From contig CAYMOX010000005.1 of assembly GCA_964392245.1 (NCBI GenBank), forward strand, positions 57,213 to 121,212: a DNA stretch of 64,000 nt. The letters are read 5' to 3'. Below, piece by piece: positions 9,034 to 18,739 of the stretch. Each line of letters starts with the position of its first letter. The stretch's first letter is position 1. The position numbers were made by a program, and so were the translations under genes. The stretch comes from JAAUUJ01 sp964392245. GTDB taxonomy: Bacteria > Cyanobacteriota > Cyanobacteriia > Thermostichales > Thermostichaceae. The notes under the pieces are model-generated. The model searched no databases. It saw nothing but the letters and a program-made list of their open reading frames with translations, and had not been told where the DNA came from.

Positions 9034-9874
9034 CGGGAACGGTAATGGTCTCTGCTCCCTCAGCTGGGAGCTTGAAGAGATCTGGATTCAGATCCTGGAC
9101 ATACTCAAGCGAATCGCGAGAGGGCACAAAAGCAATTTTCTCAATGTCAGCAGCTGCAGTGCTATCCATCATGGAATCCACCACCTGTTCCAGGGTGGTC
9201 ACTTCAATTTTAGTGGCCTGAGTCACGTCGGGGTTCTCTGCTGCTGCCCGATCCAGGGTCAATTGCAGATCTTGCTGGGCAAAAAAGAAGGGCACCACTT
9301 CCACACCATCCCGCTCAATAGTCAGAATCCCCTGGTCAGAGACGCCATAGAAAAGAGGGATGCCTGGGAAATCTTCAATATCGGTTTGGCCATTCGCCTT
9401 CACGATCTGCATAGCTGACTCAACATCGCCGGGGCGAGGTAACACCTGAAACACCAGATTTTCATTCTGCTGCCGCTGTTGTTCTGCCACCTCATAGGCA
9501 TAGCCCAGGGAGACCGGAATCACTTGCGCCTCAGCCGCAATGTCAGGGTTGGCGGTCTGGATCTGGGTGATGGCTTCCGTGGCTTGTTCTTGTCCCAACC
9601 AGAAACTGGCTACCTGCAGTGTGGTTCCTTCCCGATCGACATTCGCCAGGATTGGTGTCCCATCCTTAGAAACCACCGTAAATACGGGAACAATATTTAA
9701 CCGCTCTGCCACCTCTGAGCGGGAAAGTCCCGCACCTGTCCCCTCTGCGGGTGCCGGTGGTGCCGGTGCCTCCTGGGCATGAACAGGAAGTACCGTTTTG
9801 GGCAGGACCCATGCCCCCGCACTTGTGAGTCCATAGACCAGAGCAACCAGACCTAACCGTTGAATCCCCTTCAT
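9020..9874 (-). CDS. Tic22-family periplasmic protein
   Basis: 284 residues with an N-terminal signal peptide (LVALVYGLTSAGAWVLP, cleavage near VHAQ) and the Tic22 pattern: RLNIVPVFTVVSKDGTPILA, then repeated segments on outer-membrane import. The cyanobacterial homologue is known as a periplasmic chaperone acting on outer-membrane proteins with Omp85; the plant relative acts in chloroplast import. The start at 9874 is preferred over the 13-codon longer frame because AGGAG lies 5 bases upstream and the signal peptide begins there. Overlaps prmC downstream. Confidence 0.85.
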   Translation of the reverse strand: MKGIQRLGLVALVYGLTSAGAWVLPKTVLPVHAQEAPAPPAPAEGTGAGLSRSEVAERLNIVPVFTVVSKDGTPILANVDREGTTLQVASFWLGQEQATEAITQIQTANPDIAAEAQVIPVSLGYAYEVAEQQRQQNENLVFQVLPRPGDVESAMQIVKANGQTDIEDFPGIPLFYGVSDQGILTIERDGVEVVPFFFAQQDLQLTLDRAAAENPDVTQATKIEVTTLEQVVDSMMDSTAAADIEKIAFVPSRDSLEYVQDLNPDLFKLPAEGAETITVPDAGQ

Positions 9875-10106
9875 CCCGTCTCCTGGCATCCCGCCATTGA
9901 TCATCACCCACACATGACCTGTAGATTCCGCTAGAGATCTCGTAAGGCCAGCTTTTAGCGATCATATTTAAACATGCTATGGAGTCAAGGCTAAGCGATG
10001 ATCTGAGGACTTGTCGAGAGGGAAAAACCTGGACTTGGGAGTCAATTCTGATCCTGAGGCTGCGGATATGTGCATGAATCTTCCCTTGTCAGGGGAAATG
10101 AGCCCT

Positions 10107-10829
10107 CTAGACGAAGACCATCGGTTTGTGCTTGATCTGTTCGAAGGCCTCGGCATCAAATGAATAGAGTGTGGCCGGTCGTCCAGCACTCTGACTGGTT
10201 TTTTGGCCAGTATCCTTTAGAATCCCTAGTTTCAAGAGCTTAGCTCGAAAGTTGGAGTAGTCGGAAAAGTTTTCCCCTAAGACCGTGCCGTAGAGTTGAT
10301 AGACCTGCCCCAGGGTAAACTGTGCAGGCAGAATATCGAAAGCAACCGGGCTGTACTCCAGCTTATTGCACAGGCGTTGATGGGCATAACTGACAATCTG
10401 ATTGTGATCAAAGGCCAGCGGGGGAATGTCCGGGATCGGGTACCAGGCAATGCCCTCGACTCCATCCGCCAGCAATTGAGCATCTTGAAAACGAACCAGG
10501 GCAAAGTAGCTAACAGAGAGATATCGAACCCCATAAACATCCGGACTTTCGCGCGGATCTCGATCGGGGCCTCCAAAGGTGTAAAGCTGTTCTAAGTAAA
10601 GTTGCTTGACCCGAATTTTTTCGGAGAGAATCCGGTAGGCAGCATCCTCAAGGGATTCCCCCTTGCGCACCAGAGTGCCAGGCAGGGACCACTGACCGCT
10701 AAAGGGATCTTCCCGGCGACGCACCAACAGAATCAGCAGCCTGTTTTGTTCACTGTCCACAGAGAAGATGGCAGTGTCCACACCGACCCTGAACTCGGCC
10801 AGAGGAGATGCTGGTGTAACCTTCGCCAT
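10107..10829 (-). CDS. NUDIX-domain transcriptional regulator (NrtR/NuR type)
   Basis: 240 residues: an N-terminal NUDIX-fold domain (QWSLPGTLVRKGESLEDAAYRILSEK) and a C-terminal winged-helix (FTLGQVYQLYGTVLGENFSDYSNFRAKLLKLGIL). This architecture is that of NrtR, which binds ADP-ribose and controls NAD synthesis genes; the Synechocystis member has been called NuR. The catalytic NUDIX box is partly changed (SEKIRVKQ in place of the REx2EE core), consistent with a binding rather than hydrolytic role. The start is taken at ATG 10829, nine codons inside the open frame. No NAD genes lie nearby. Confidence 0.85.
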   Translation of the reverse strand: MAKVTPASPLAEFRVGVDTAIFSVDSEQNRLLILLVRRREDPFSGQWSLPGTLVRKGESLEDAAYRILSEKIRVKQLYLEQLYTFGGPDRDPRESPDVYGVRYLSVSYFALVRFQDAQLLADGVEGIAWYPIPDIPPLAFDHNQIVSYAHQRLCNKLEYSPVAFDILPAQFTLGQVYQLYGTVLGENFSDYSNFRAKLLKLGILKDTGQKTSQSAGRPATLYSFDAEAFEQIKHKPMVFV

Positions 10830-10899
10830 GCAGACAATCTCGAGACTTGAGGTCAAACATGCTGCCAGCCTGGCTGCTGGGTTGCTCTGCCCACTTCCA

Positions 10900-11712
10900 T
10901 CAACGGGGAGAAAAGGGATGACCGGATCGAATGGAGGCTACAGTCGCCAGACTCTGGGGAACCCCTGAAGGAATCAAGCTCATACTCTGCAATGTTTCCA
11001 GGATAGCCTCCCGTGCCACATCCACCCCTTCGCGCTCCAGGGCCAGTCGCAGATAATCAGTCACCAACCGCAGTTGAGCGGGCTGCACCTGCTCCTTTTC
11101 CAGAACCGATTGCACTTGGCGGACTCCGCTCAGTCGCTGGAAAGGATCGGGAGAGGCGATGGCACTCAAACACTGCTCAATCGTGGTCCGCTGTTCCTGA
11201 TGACGACGGTGGAAGCTTTCCCAGACCAGCAGGCTGAGGATCCCAAGAGTGGCAATTCCCTCCAGAATGGCCGCCGCAGCCAGCCAGTGTTGCTCTGTCT
11301 CCATCCACAGGGAGAGGGAGCCATAGAGAAGCAGGGTAGCAATGGCCCCACTGCTGGTTGCCCATATCCAGGGACGTGCGGAGGGGGTTAGCCACTTCGA
11401 CCAGCGTTGCCAGGGGCAAAGTTCGCGTCCAGTTTGTCGCAGATAAACCCAGAGCATGACTCCCGATCCTGTCAGCAGTGCCGCTCCCAGAGGCCAATTC
11501 CCCACGAGCAAAATCACCAGAACCAGAAGGGTGATGATCGACAAAAGTGTCCTGGCTGTGGTGGAGTTCGACTGAGAGACATCCCCCAAGCGAGAGCCGC
11601 GAGCAAAGAGGGTGCGCACTTGGGCGCTCAGCTGACGTCGGTAAAAGGACCAGGGGAAGCGGGAAAGACGAACCCACCAGGAGGGAGAAGTTGGCTTCAC
11701 AAATGGCAGCAA
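10900..11712 (-). CDS. Conserved membrane protein, unknown
   Basis: About 270 residues with four hydrophobic helices in two pairs (near LLSIITLLVLVILLVGNW, AALLTGSGVMLWVYL, then IWATSSGAIATLLLYG and AAILEGIATLGILSLLVW), followed by a soluble helical C-terminal domain (QCLSAIASPDPFQRLSGVRQ) resembling a HEAT-type repeat. The open frame starts with TTG; a GTG at 11700 is an alternative. No enzymatic motif was recognised. Probably a cyanobacterial family, function unknown. Confidence 0.65.
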   Translation of the reverse strand: MLPFVKPTSPSWWVRLSRFPWSFYRRQLSAQVRTLFARGSRLGDVSQSNSTTARTLLSIITLLVLVILLVGNWPLGAALLTGSGVMLWVYLRQTGRELCPWQRWSKWLTPSARPWIWATSSGAIATLLLYGSLSLWMETEQHWLAAAAILEGIATLGILSLLVWESFHRRHQEQRTTIEQCLSAIASPDPFQRLSGVRQVQSVLEKEQVQPAQLRLVTDYLRLALEREGVDVAREAILETLQSMSLIPSGVPQSLATVASIRSGHPFSPR

Positions 11713-11798
11713 GCAGTCAAAGAATCACCTCAGTTTATCTCACCCCCGGTCCGGTATCGACAATCTTACTTGCTTCACTTCGTTTCGTTTTCCTGCTC

Positions 11799-12035
11799 TT
11801 AGCGGATCGCTCGCCAGAGAGCAATAAACACCATTAACTCACTTGCCCTCAGAATCGTTCTCCCCAGATCTTGCCAGGGCTCTTGATGCAGCAGGGGGCT
11901 CACCAGGCTATTCCAAGAATGATAGACGGAGATCCCGCCCAGAAGGCTTGCCAGCCCGATCCAAAGGACAGTGCGAACAAGATGAGATGGCGGGGTAAGG
12001 TCGCGTGACCTCAGGGGTCTTCTTCCTGTCTCCAT
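11799..12035 (-). CDS. Small membrane protein, unknown
   Basis: About 78 residues from ATG 12035, which has GGGAG 8 bases upstream; the frame stays open to 12095 with other ATGs. There are two hydrophobic segments (LVRTVLWIGLASLLGGISVYH and LRASELMVFIALW). It runs in the same direction as its neighbours. No family recognised; coding status is moderately likely. Confidence 0.5.
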   Translation of the reverse strand: METGRRPLRSRDLTPPSHLVRTVLWIGLASLLGGISVYHSWNSLVSPLLHQEPWQDLGRTILRASELMVFIALWRAIR

Positions 12036-12189
12036 GGTTGTCACTCCCATAACCACCATCATTTCTTTAGCCCCAGGGCTTAATTTCTGGCACAAAAAGT
12101 CCTTTCCGCTTGTCTAGGCAGAGTTGAGGAGAGCCTAAGTAAGCAGATTAGGGGATGGAGGGACTGGAGATTGCAATTTTTTACGAACT

Positions 12190-12957
12190 CTAAAGAAACT
12201 CGCTGGCCTGATCTTCTTCTGAGAGGATCAACTGCAGACCTGGATCACCCCGGAGCAGCCCCGTGACCACCAGACTATATACCTTTCCGGCATCCAGTTC
12301 CAGATCAAACTCGTCCAGGACCGTCCCGGCCACAGGATCGGTGAAGGCAGTCACCTCATCTGACGGTGTCGTCAGCAGGAGGGTGGTGAAGCCTGGATCA
12401 AGGGCAACGTAATTGGACACCTGACCGAACTCCAGTCCAGCCACAACAGAGGAGGTATCGGTATTCTCCCACGCCAGGGCAGGGGCATCGGGAACCGCGT
12501 GGACAAAGCGAACGGTGGCCATCCCAAACTCTGGGGGTTGGCGATCCTCAAGAATCAATGCAGTCACACGCGAAGGTTCATCCACGGCTACCACCGTAAA
12601 GTTGCCACGCTCAGGAAAGTCAATCACGGTGCTTCCCACTTGACTGTTGGCAGGGATCAGCTGATCCAGGCCGCGACTCCCTGCTTGAAAAGCCAGATCG
12701 TAGGTGCCAGTGAGGATCCGCTCATAGCTACTCTGGTTCCCGTATTCAACACCGGGAAAAGTTACCCCTCCCACCACCAGGCTCAAGGGAGGTGAGTTAG
12801 GGGAAGCGTGCACCATCCGCAGCTCAATTTCGTCGGTTTCGGTAGAAGCTGAGGGGGATGAGACGGAACAACTACTGAGCCCCAAAAGACCGAGAAGAAG
12901 GAAAGATCCTCCCCGAAAGAACAATCCTACGCCTGAAGCGCAGCGGTTAAAACTCAT
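12190..12957 (-). CDS. DUF4397-domain lipoprotein
   Basis: 255 residues. The N-terminus is a lipoprotein signal with lipobox-like LGLSSC (Cys about residue 30). Two copies of the DUF4397 beta-rich module follow, recognisable by ELRMVHASPNSPPL and VRFVHAVPDAPAL. Such proteins are exported, anchored at the membrane or cell surface, and of unknown function. It is separated from pgk by an intrinsic terminator, so it is expressed from its own promoter. Confidence 0.85.
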   Translation of the reverse strand: MSFNRCASGVGLFFRGGSFLLLGLLGLSSCSVSSPSASTETDEIELRMVHASPNSPPLSLVVGGVTFPGVEYGNQSSYERILTGTYDLAFQAGSRGLDQLIPANSQVGSTVIDFPERGNFTVVAVDEPSRVTALILEDRQPPEFGMATVRFVHAVPDAPALAWENTDTSSVVAGLEFGQVSNYVALDPGFTTLLLTTPSDEVTAFTDPVAGTVLDEFDLELDAGKVYSLVVTGLLRGDPGLQLILSEEDQASEFL

Positions 12958-12994
12958 GATTTAACTCCACATCCTCACACAAAATGTGCTGACG

Positions 12995-13037
12995 AAAAAA
13001 ATTGAGAAATAGCTGGCCCGTAGACCAGCCCCTCAAT
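12995..13037 (-). terminator. Intrinsic terminator downstream of pgk
   Basis: On the minus strand an outer stem ATTGAG/CTCAAT (13032-13037 with 13001-13006) encloses an inner stem GCTGG/CCAGC, and is followed immediately by a run of six T (12995-13000). It lies 115 bases after the pgk stop and ahead of the DUF4397 gene. Confidence 0.8.
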
Positions 13038-13151
13038 CGGCAGCCAAGACTAACTCATTTTGTAGCCTAAATCAGGAGAGGAAGCCAAACCGCGATGGCA
13101 ATTCCTGCATATCCTAAGTGCTCAGTGTTAAGCCGAAAGCGCCTGCCATGT

Positions 13152-14390
13152 TTACTGATCAGAGAGGGCCTCAATCCCGGGCAGCTCTTTCCCTTCCAGT
13201 AACTCCAGGCTGGCGCCTCCTCCGGTAGAAATATGGCTCATGCGCTCCGCCAGCCCCACTTTTTCCACAGCCGCAACGGAATCTCCGCCCCCAATGATGG
13301 TTGTGGTGCCGGTGCCTGTCAGATCGGCGAGGGTATGTGCGATGGCCTCGGTTCCAGCGGCAAAGCGATCAAATTCAAAGACACCCATCGGACCATTCCA
13401 GATCACAGTCTTCATCCCCTGCAGGGCGGCTCGGAAGGCATTGACCGATTCTGGCCCGATATCCAACCCCATCCAATCACTGGGAATGGCCTCCACGGCG
13501 ACTGTTTGGGCGGCGGCATCGGCAGCAAACTTATCCGCCACTACCACATCCACAGGTAGAAGCAACTCCACCCCCCGGTCCTGGGCTTTTTGCATCAGGG
13601 TCTTGGCCAGATCCAGTTTGTCATCCTCAACCAGAGATTTGCCGGTATCCAACCCCTGGGCCTTATAGAAGGTAAAGATCATGCCCCCACCCAGAAGGAG
13701 CTTATCCACCTTCTCCAGAAGGGTTTCAATCACACCGATCTTTGAGGACACCTTGGATCCACCAATAATCGCGGCGAGGGGGCGTTGAGGATTGTCAATG
13801 GCCCCCTTGAGAAACTGTAATTCCTTCTCCACCAGATACCCGGCTACCGAAGGCTTCAGGTAGGCAGTGACGCCAGCGGTGGAGGCATGCGCGCGGTGGG
13901 CGGTCCCAAACGCATCATTGACGAACATCTCCGCCAGACTAGCCAGCCGTTGCGCAAACCCGGCGTCGTTGTCTTCCTCTTCTGGATAGAAGCGGACGTT
14001 CTCCAGCAGAATCACCTGTCCGTTCTGGAGGTGTCCGACTGCGGTTTCCACCTGTGGCCCGACACAATCTTCCACAAAAGCCACCGGATCCCCCAGCAGT
14101 TCCTGCAGGCGAGTGACCACCGGAGCCAGGCTATTCCCCGCTTTGGTAATCTTGATCTCACCCGTGTCTTTATCCTTCTTAATGGGGCGACCCAGGTGGC
14201 TGGTCAGAATCACCCGCGCGCCTGCCTGGCAGAGAGCCTGGATCGTGGGGAGGGCAGCCCGAATCCGAGTGTCATCGGTGATCTGACCCGCATCGTTGAG
14301 AGGCACATTAAAATCCGCTCGCACAAGCACTTTCTTCCCCGTCAGATCGGTCCCGGCTTCCAGCAACGTTGCCAGTGATTGCTTGGCCAT
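13152..14390 (-). CDS. pgk: Phosphoglycerate kinase
   Basis: Catalyses 1,3-bisphosphoglycerate + ADP to 3-phosphoglycerate + ATP, in the Calvin cycle (reverse) and glycolysis. The 412-residue length is typical. Visible signatures are KKVLVRADFNVPL near the start, the substrate-binding LTSHLGRP, GGSKVSSKIGVIETLL, and the nucleotide-binding GGGDSVAAVEKVG near the end. ATG 14390 has GAGGAG 7 bases upstream, so it is preferred over 14405. Tail-side transcription ends at the terminator at 13.0 kb. Confidence 0.97.
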   Translation of the reverse strand: MAKQSLATLLEAGTDLTGKKVLVRADFNVPLNDAGQITDDTRIRAALPTIQALCQAGARVILTSHLGRPIKKDKDTGEIKITKAGNSLAPVVTRLQELLGDPVAFVEDCVGPQVETAVGHLQNGQVILLENVRFYPEEEDNDAGFAQRLASLAEMFVNDAFGTAHRAHASTAGVTAYLKPSVAGYLVEKELQFLKGAIDNPQRPLAAIIGGSKVSSKIGVIETLLEKVDKLLLGGGMIFTFYKAQGLDTGKSLVEDDKLDLAKTLMQKAQDRGVELLLPVDVVVADKFAADAAAQTVAVEAIPSDWMGLDIGPESVNAFRAALQGMKTVIWNGPMGVFEFDRFAAGTEAIAHTLADLTGTGTTTIIGGGDSVAAVEKVGLAERMSHISTGGGASLELLEGKELPGIEALSDQ

Positions 14391-14494
14391 AGCAGTGCTC
14401 CTCAATGGGTGATGACAAAATGGTTGTCCGCATTTTACCAGGCTGCGATCCTGGCGTAGGACTCTGGGTTAAGTCCTCTCTACATACGCTCTTC

Positions 14495-15490
14495 TCAAAC
14501 GTCCTGGGCCTCCAGTGAGACCTTTTCCAGCACCACACCCATGCGTCGGTATTTTTGATAGCGCAGATCCCGCAGCTGACGGCCACTGAGTCCCTGCAGA
14601 TCCTGAAGTTGTTGCAATAGCACTTCTTTCAGGGTGGCAGCCATCTCCAGTGGAGCACGATGGGCTCCCCCTACAGGTTCAGGGATGATCTGATCGACGA
14701 TATCCAGCTCCTGGAGAGCATCGGAAGTAATTCGCAAGGCGGCAGCTGCCTGAGGAGCCAGTTTGGCATCTCGCCAGAGGATAGCGGCACACCCTTCCGG
14801 AGAAATCACAGAGTAGACCGCATGTTCCAGCATCAGCAGTCGGTCAGCAACCCCAATCGCCAGGGCTCCGCCCGACCCCCCCTCCCCAATCACCGTTGTA
14901 ATAATCGGGACTTCAAAGCGGAACATAGCCTGCAGGTTAACGGCAATGGCCTCACCCTGTCCTCGCTCTTCAGCTTCCACCCCCGGATAAGCTCCAGGCG
15001 TATCCACAAAGGTTAAAATCGGCAGGCCAAAGCGATTGGCATGTTCCATGAGACGAAGGGCTTTACGATAGCCACTCGGGTTGGGCATCCCAAAGTTACG
15101 GGCGATATTGTCCTTCGTGTCCCGACCTTTCTGGTGCCCGATCACCATGACCGACAGACCCTCGATCTCGGCCAGCCCCCCCACCAGCGCGGGATCATCC
15201 TGTCCATGGCGATCTCCCCGCAACTCAAACCAGCTATCACAGAGGAGCTGAACATAGTCCAGGGTACTGGGGCGACGGGGATGTCGAGCCACCTGCAGCC
15301 GTTCCACCGGCGTCAGTTGCCGGAAGATCTCTTGTCGTAACTCCATGGCTTTGACCTCTAACTGCCGAATCTGCTCCGCCGCCTCAATTTGATTGTCTTC
15401 TGCCAAAGACCGAATCGCGTCAATTCGTTGCTCCAAGGCAGCCACAGGTTTTTCAAACTCCAGCAAGTAGCGGTCGTTGGATTGACTCAT
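14495..15490 (-). CDS. accA: Acetyl-CoA carboxylase carboxyltransferase subunit alpha
   Basis: 331 residues. The alpha subunit of the carboxyltransferase that, with AccD, moves the carboxyl group from biotin-BCCP to acetyl-CoA, the first step of fatty-acid synthesis. Typical signatures are visible: the coiled N-terminal helix, RPSTLDYVQ, GHQKGRDTKDNIARNFGMP, FVDTPGAYPGVEAEERGQ and GEGGSGGALAIGVADR. Length is normal. Upstream of pgk on the same strand with a 104-base gap. Divergent from rph. Confidence 0.97.
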   Translation of the reverse strand: MSQSNDRYLLEFEKPVAALEQRIDAIRSLAEDNQIEAAEQIRQLEVKAMELRQEIFRQLTPVERLQVARHPRRPSTLDYVQLLCDSWFELRGDRHGQDDPALVGGLAEIEGLSVMVIGHQKGRDTKDNIARNFGMPNPSGYRKALRLMEHANRFGLPILTFVDTPGAYPGVEAEERGQGEAIAVNLQAMFRFEVPIITTVIGEGGSGGALAIGVADRLLMLEHAVYSVISPEGCAAILWRDAKLAPQAAAALRITSDALQELDIVDQIIPEPVGGAHRAPLEMAATLKEVLLQQLQDLQGLSGRQLRDLRYQKYRRMGVVLEKVSLEAQDV

Positions 15491-15637
15491 TGTGTCCTTC
15501 CCGTGATTACGGGGCCAGCCGTACCGAGTCTCTCATAAAAAAGCAGCTGATGGGAGAGGATCCGAGTGAATCGAAAGGGTTCGCAGAAGCGCAAGGGTAA
15601 GGAATACTGAAAGCAGCTTCTCCAGCAGACATTCCCT

Positions 15638-16360
15638 ATGGTTTGGCAACGTCCCGATGGTCGCCCCCCTGAGGCTCTCCGCCCCATCAGTTTCCAGCGG
15701 GCTTACACAAAATTTGCTCCTGGCTCAGTCCTAACCCGATTTGGGGAAACGACTGTCCTCTGTACCGCCTCAGTGACGGAAGAGGTGCCCCGCTTTCTTC
15801 AAGGGACCGGCCAGGGATGGCTGACGGCGGAGTATCGTATGTTACCCAGCTCAACGCAACCGCGACAGCAACGGGAAACCCTGAAGCTCTCGGGGCGCAC
15901 CGCTGAGATCCAGCGCTTGATAGGACGTAGTCTCCGCTGTAGCCTTGATCTCAAGCAATTGGGTCCACGTACCATTACGGTGGATGCTGATGTGCTCCAG
16001 GCGGATGGCGGGACTCGCACGGCTGCCATTACCGGGGGATATCTGGCGCTGGTGGATGCGGTGTCCTGGTTGAAAACAGAGGTGGGTCTTGAACATCCAT
16101 TGCTGCTCAAACAGGTAGCGGCAGTATCTGTGGGCATCGTTCACTCCCAGGCGGTGACGGATCTCTGCTACGAGGAAGATGTGCAGGCCAGTGTTGATCT
16201 CAATGTTGTGATGACCAACGCTGGCACCTATGTGGAAATTCAAGGCACTGCTGAGCAGGATCCCTTCAGCCCTCTTCAGCTCAGCCAGATGTTGACGTTG
16301 GCGGATCAGAGCATTCAGAAGTTATTAAGACTACAGACGCAGGCGCTCTTGTCGGATTAG
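15638..16360 (+). CDS. rph: Ribonuclease PH
   Basis: A 240-residue phosphorolytic 3'-5' exoribonuclease that trims tRNA 3' ends. Signatures are the N-terminal RPDGRPPEALRPISF, GSVLTRFGETTVLCTASV, the WLTAEYRMLPSST substrate loop, and the C-terminal DLNVVMTNAGTYVEIQGTAE. Length is normal. It is divergent from accA across 147 bases, so the two promoters share that spacer. Confidence 0.96.
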   Translation: MVWQRPDGRPPEALRPISFQRAYTKFAPGSVLTRFGETTVLCTASVTEEVPRFLQGTGQGWLTAEYRMLPSSTQPRQQRETLKLSGRTAEIQRLIGRSLRCSLDLKQLGPRTITVDADVLQADGGTRTAAITGGYLALVDAVSWLKTEVGLEHPLLLKQVAAVSVGIVHSQAVTDLCYEEDVQASVDLNVVMTNAGTYVEIQGTAEQDPFSPLQLSQMLTLADQSIQKLLRLQTQALLSD

Positions 16361-16530
16361 GACTGAAGGCATTAGAGTCAAGGTCATCGATCTGTGAAGC
16401 AAACTTTATTAAGCTCTTGTGTAGACTAGATGAGGGTGGCATGTTGAGAGGAAAGCAGGCGGATAGGTGGGCTTGAGACCTGCCCAGGAGCCTGGTTGAC
16501 CGAGTATCTGGCCAAACTGGAGAGTGATGC

Positions 16531-17763
16531 ATGTCACGATATGTCTTTGGTCCTCAGGAACTGCCTGGAATGTTGCGGCAGAATGCCAGCCACTTTACCA
16601 CTGGCTATCTCCGCTTTAATTTGCGCGCCCCTGACCAACCGGAAGCGAATGAAGTCTGGATGCTGGCCTTTTACCGGGGCCGTCTGATTTTCTCAGCAGA
16701 TCAACCCTTGGGGTGCAAAATTTTCCTGCAGCGGCTCTCCCGCTTTATCCCTCGTCTGAAGCTGGGATGGTCCCGGCGGGCATTACGGGTGATTCAGGAA
16801 CGCCTGATGCGGGAAAACTCTCTACGGGAGTTGATCGAGGGCATGACCCAACTGGCCCTCCTCAAGCCGGGGGAGGTGGAGGATGCCCTCTGGTTGAATT
16901 TAATGACCGACTTTGATCGGTATCTCTACGATCGCTCCGGTACCTGTCGATTTGAAGTGCACGATATTCTGGCCCGCGAAACCCCGATCGCTGGGTATGA
17001 ACTGGATCCCTGTCTGCAGCAGGCAGCTGAGCGTCGTGATCTGTGGACCGAGGTGAAGGTGGCGATCCCGACCATGACGGCTGTCCCGGTCATGAACTGG
17101 GAGCGACTTAGCCGCTATAAATTAACGGAAGAGCAGCGCCAGAAGTTGCATAATCTGACCAAGGATGGAGAGACGTTGGAGGCGATTTCCACCCGCATTT
17201 CTCGGGATCGTCTGGAGGTGGCCCAACTGTTTGCCCCCTGGGTCCGCAAAGGGCTGGTGAGTCTGCAAACCCCAACGGCAATGCTCCGCTCAGATCAGCG
17301 CGCCCTCAAGACGATCCTGGCGGTGGATGACAGTGTGGTGATGCAGGAAATGCTCCGCCAGACCCTGCCTGGCTATCGGGTGATTACCACGGGCAATCCC
17401 TCGGAGCTTCTCAATCTTCTGTTTCAACACAAACCCGATCTGCTGGTTATGGATGTCACCATGCCCGGAATTGATGGTCTGGAGTTGTGTCGGATTGTGC
17501 GCAATTTAGAGGAATTTAAAGCGATTCCCGTGGTGATGTTAACCTCGCGGGATGGGTTCTTCGATCGGGTAAAGGGGAAGCTCTCGGGGGCCACCGCTTA
17601 TCTCACCAAACCCATTGATGAGGTGAAGTTAAATGCAGAGATTGAAAAACTGCTGAATCTTCGCCCGGCTGTGGAGCGCCATCCCCCCAGGATGTCTGCA
17701 GCTACGGCTGAACTGCCCACGGAATGGTCAGATCCTCTCCTGAATCCCAGTACAGAGTTTTAG
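16531..17763 (+). CDS. PATAN-domain response regulator (PatA/PixG/TaxP1-like)
   Basis: 410 residues. The N-terminal half (about 1-260) is a PATAN/DUF4388-type domain followed by a helical region. The C-terminal REC domain (about 267-390) carries the acidic pair in TILAVDDSVVM, the phosphoacceptor Asp in LLVMDVTMPGIDG, and the conserved Lys in YLTKPIDE. Such proteins relay chemotaxis-type kinase signals to pilus motors in cyanobacterial phototaxis or act in cell patterning. No che/pil operon is adjacent, so the partner kinase is unknown. The MTA/SAH nucleosidase gene starts 18 bases downstream, probably co-transcribed. Confidence 0.85.
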   Translation: MSRYVFGPQELPGMLRQNASHFTTGYLRFNLRAPDQPEANEVWMLAFYRGRLIFSADQPLGCKIFLQRLSRFIPRLKLGWSRRALRVIQERLMRENSLRELIEGMTQLALLKPGEVEDALWLNLMTDFDRYLYDRSGTCRFEVHDILARETPIAGYELDPCLQQAAERRDLWTEVKVAIPTMTAVPVMNWERLSRYKLTEEQRQKLHNLTKDGETLEAISTRISRDRLEVAQLFAPWVRKGLVSLQTPTAMLRSDQRALKTILAVDDSVVMQEMLRQTLPGYRVITTGNPSELLNLLFQHKPDLLVMDVTMPGIDGLELCRIVRNLEEFKAIPVVMLTSRDGFFDRVKGKLSGATAYLTKPIDEVKLNAEIEKLLNLRPAVERHPPRMSAATAELPTEWSDPLLNPSTEF

Positions 17764-17781
17764 AAAGTAGGACTGTAGATC

Positions 17782-18498
17782 ATGATTGGCATTTTGGGGG
17801 CCATGCCCGAGGAAGTGGCCATGCTACGGGCTGGGATGGAAACTGTGCAGGTCTCTACCTACTTCAATCGCCAGTTTTACCAGGGATCTCTTTACGGTCA
17901 TCGCGTGGTGGTGGTCCAGGGGGGAATTGGCAAAGTGCGAGCCACAATCACGGCGACGGCTCTGGTGTCCCACTTCCCGGTGCAAAGCCTGATCTTTACC
18001 GGGGTGGCAGCGGGGTTGCGGCCAGAGCTTAAGCAGGGGGATGTGGTGCTGGCTCACCGTGCCATTGAGCATGATTTTGGCATGGCCAGGGACGAAGGAT
18101 TTTCGCTGGGATTGGATTTTTTGCCTGAGGAGGCGGCCCAGATTTTGGAAGCCGATCCTACCCTTTTTCAGCTGGCAAAACAGGTCCAGCACCAGGCGCA
18201 GCTGCAACCCATTCTTTCCCATGCTCCCCAGATCTACCCCGGACTGATTGCCTCTGGGGATACCTTTGTGGCTGGAACCCAGGTGCGGCAGCAGATCTAT
18301 GAACGGACTCAGGCGGATGTCGTGGAAATGGAGGGGGTGGCCGTGGTACGGGTGGCTCAGGATGCTGGCCTTCCCTGCCTGTTGGTGCGTACCGTTAGCG
18401 ATGATGGCGACAGTCATGAATTTCTGAGCTGCTTTGCCACCGTTGCCCACAACTCTGCCGAGATCGTTCGCATTCTGCTCCAGGGAATGGCGACATAA
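17782..18498 (+). CDS. mtnN: 5'-methylthioadenosine/S-adenosylhomocysteine nucleosidase
   Basis: 238 residues. Cleaves MTA and SAH to adenine plus the thio-sugar, recycling SAM by-products. Visible motifs: start MIGILGAMPEEVAML, GGIGKVRATITATAL, the purine/ribose site around VVEMEGVAVVRVA (catalytic and ribosyl-contact Glu residues) and the catalytic Asp segment RTVSDDGD. Length is normal. Follows the PATAN-REC gene by 18 bases. Confidence 0.95.
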   Translation: MIGILGAMPEEVAMLRAGMETVQVSTYFNRQFYQGSLYGHRVVVVQGGIGKVRATITATALVSHFPVQSLIFTGVAAGLRPELKQGDVVLAHRAIEHDFGMARDEGFSLGLDFLPEEAAQILEADPTLFQLAKQVQHQAQLQPILSHAPQIYPGLIASGDTFVAGTQVRQQIYERTQADVVEMEGVAVVRVAQDAGLPCLLVRTVSDDGDSHEFLSCFATVAHNSAEIVRILLQGMAT

Positions 18499-18739
18499 TG
18501 AAAATCGACTCAGCGACAGGGGTACTCCCTCTCTCATCCTCTACAGACTCATGGATCCGATTGCCGAGGGAGGTGATTCTGGTCACAGGCTTGTTCTGAT
18601 CTGAGCTCGTCTCTGGGCAGAATACGGGTTAAATCGGTATTGCCTGCATACAGAGAATCCTCACAAAATCCTCAGGCCGCTGCCCTAGGATCAAGGTATA
18701 GAGCTCAATTCAGGGCCAAATTAGACCCAGGAGGATGCC

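Noticed and set aside
12961..13000. Possible Yfr1-type small RNA (ATCCTCACAC motif)
   Set aside because: The core motif is inexact and the two flanking stem-loops expected of Yfr1 are not present; the adjacent hairpin reads as the pgk terminator.
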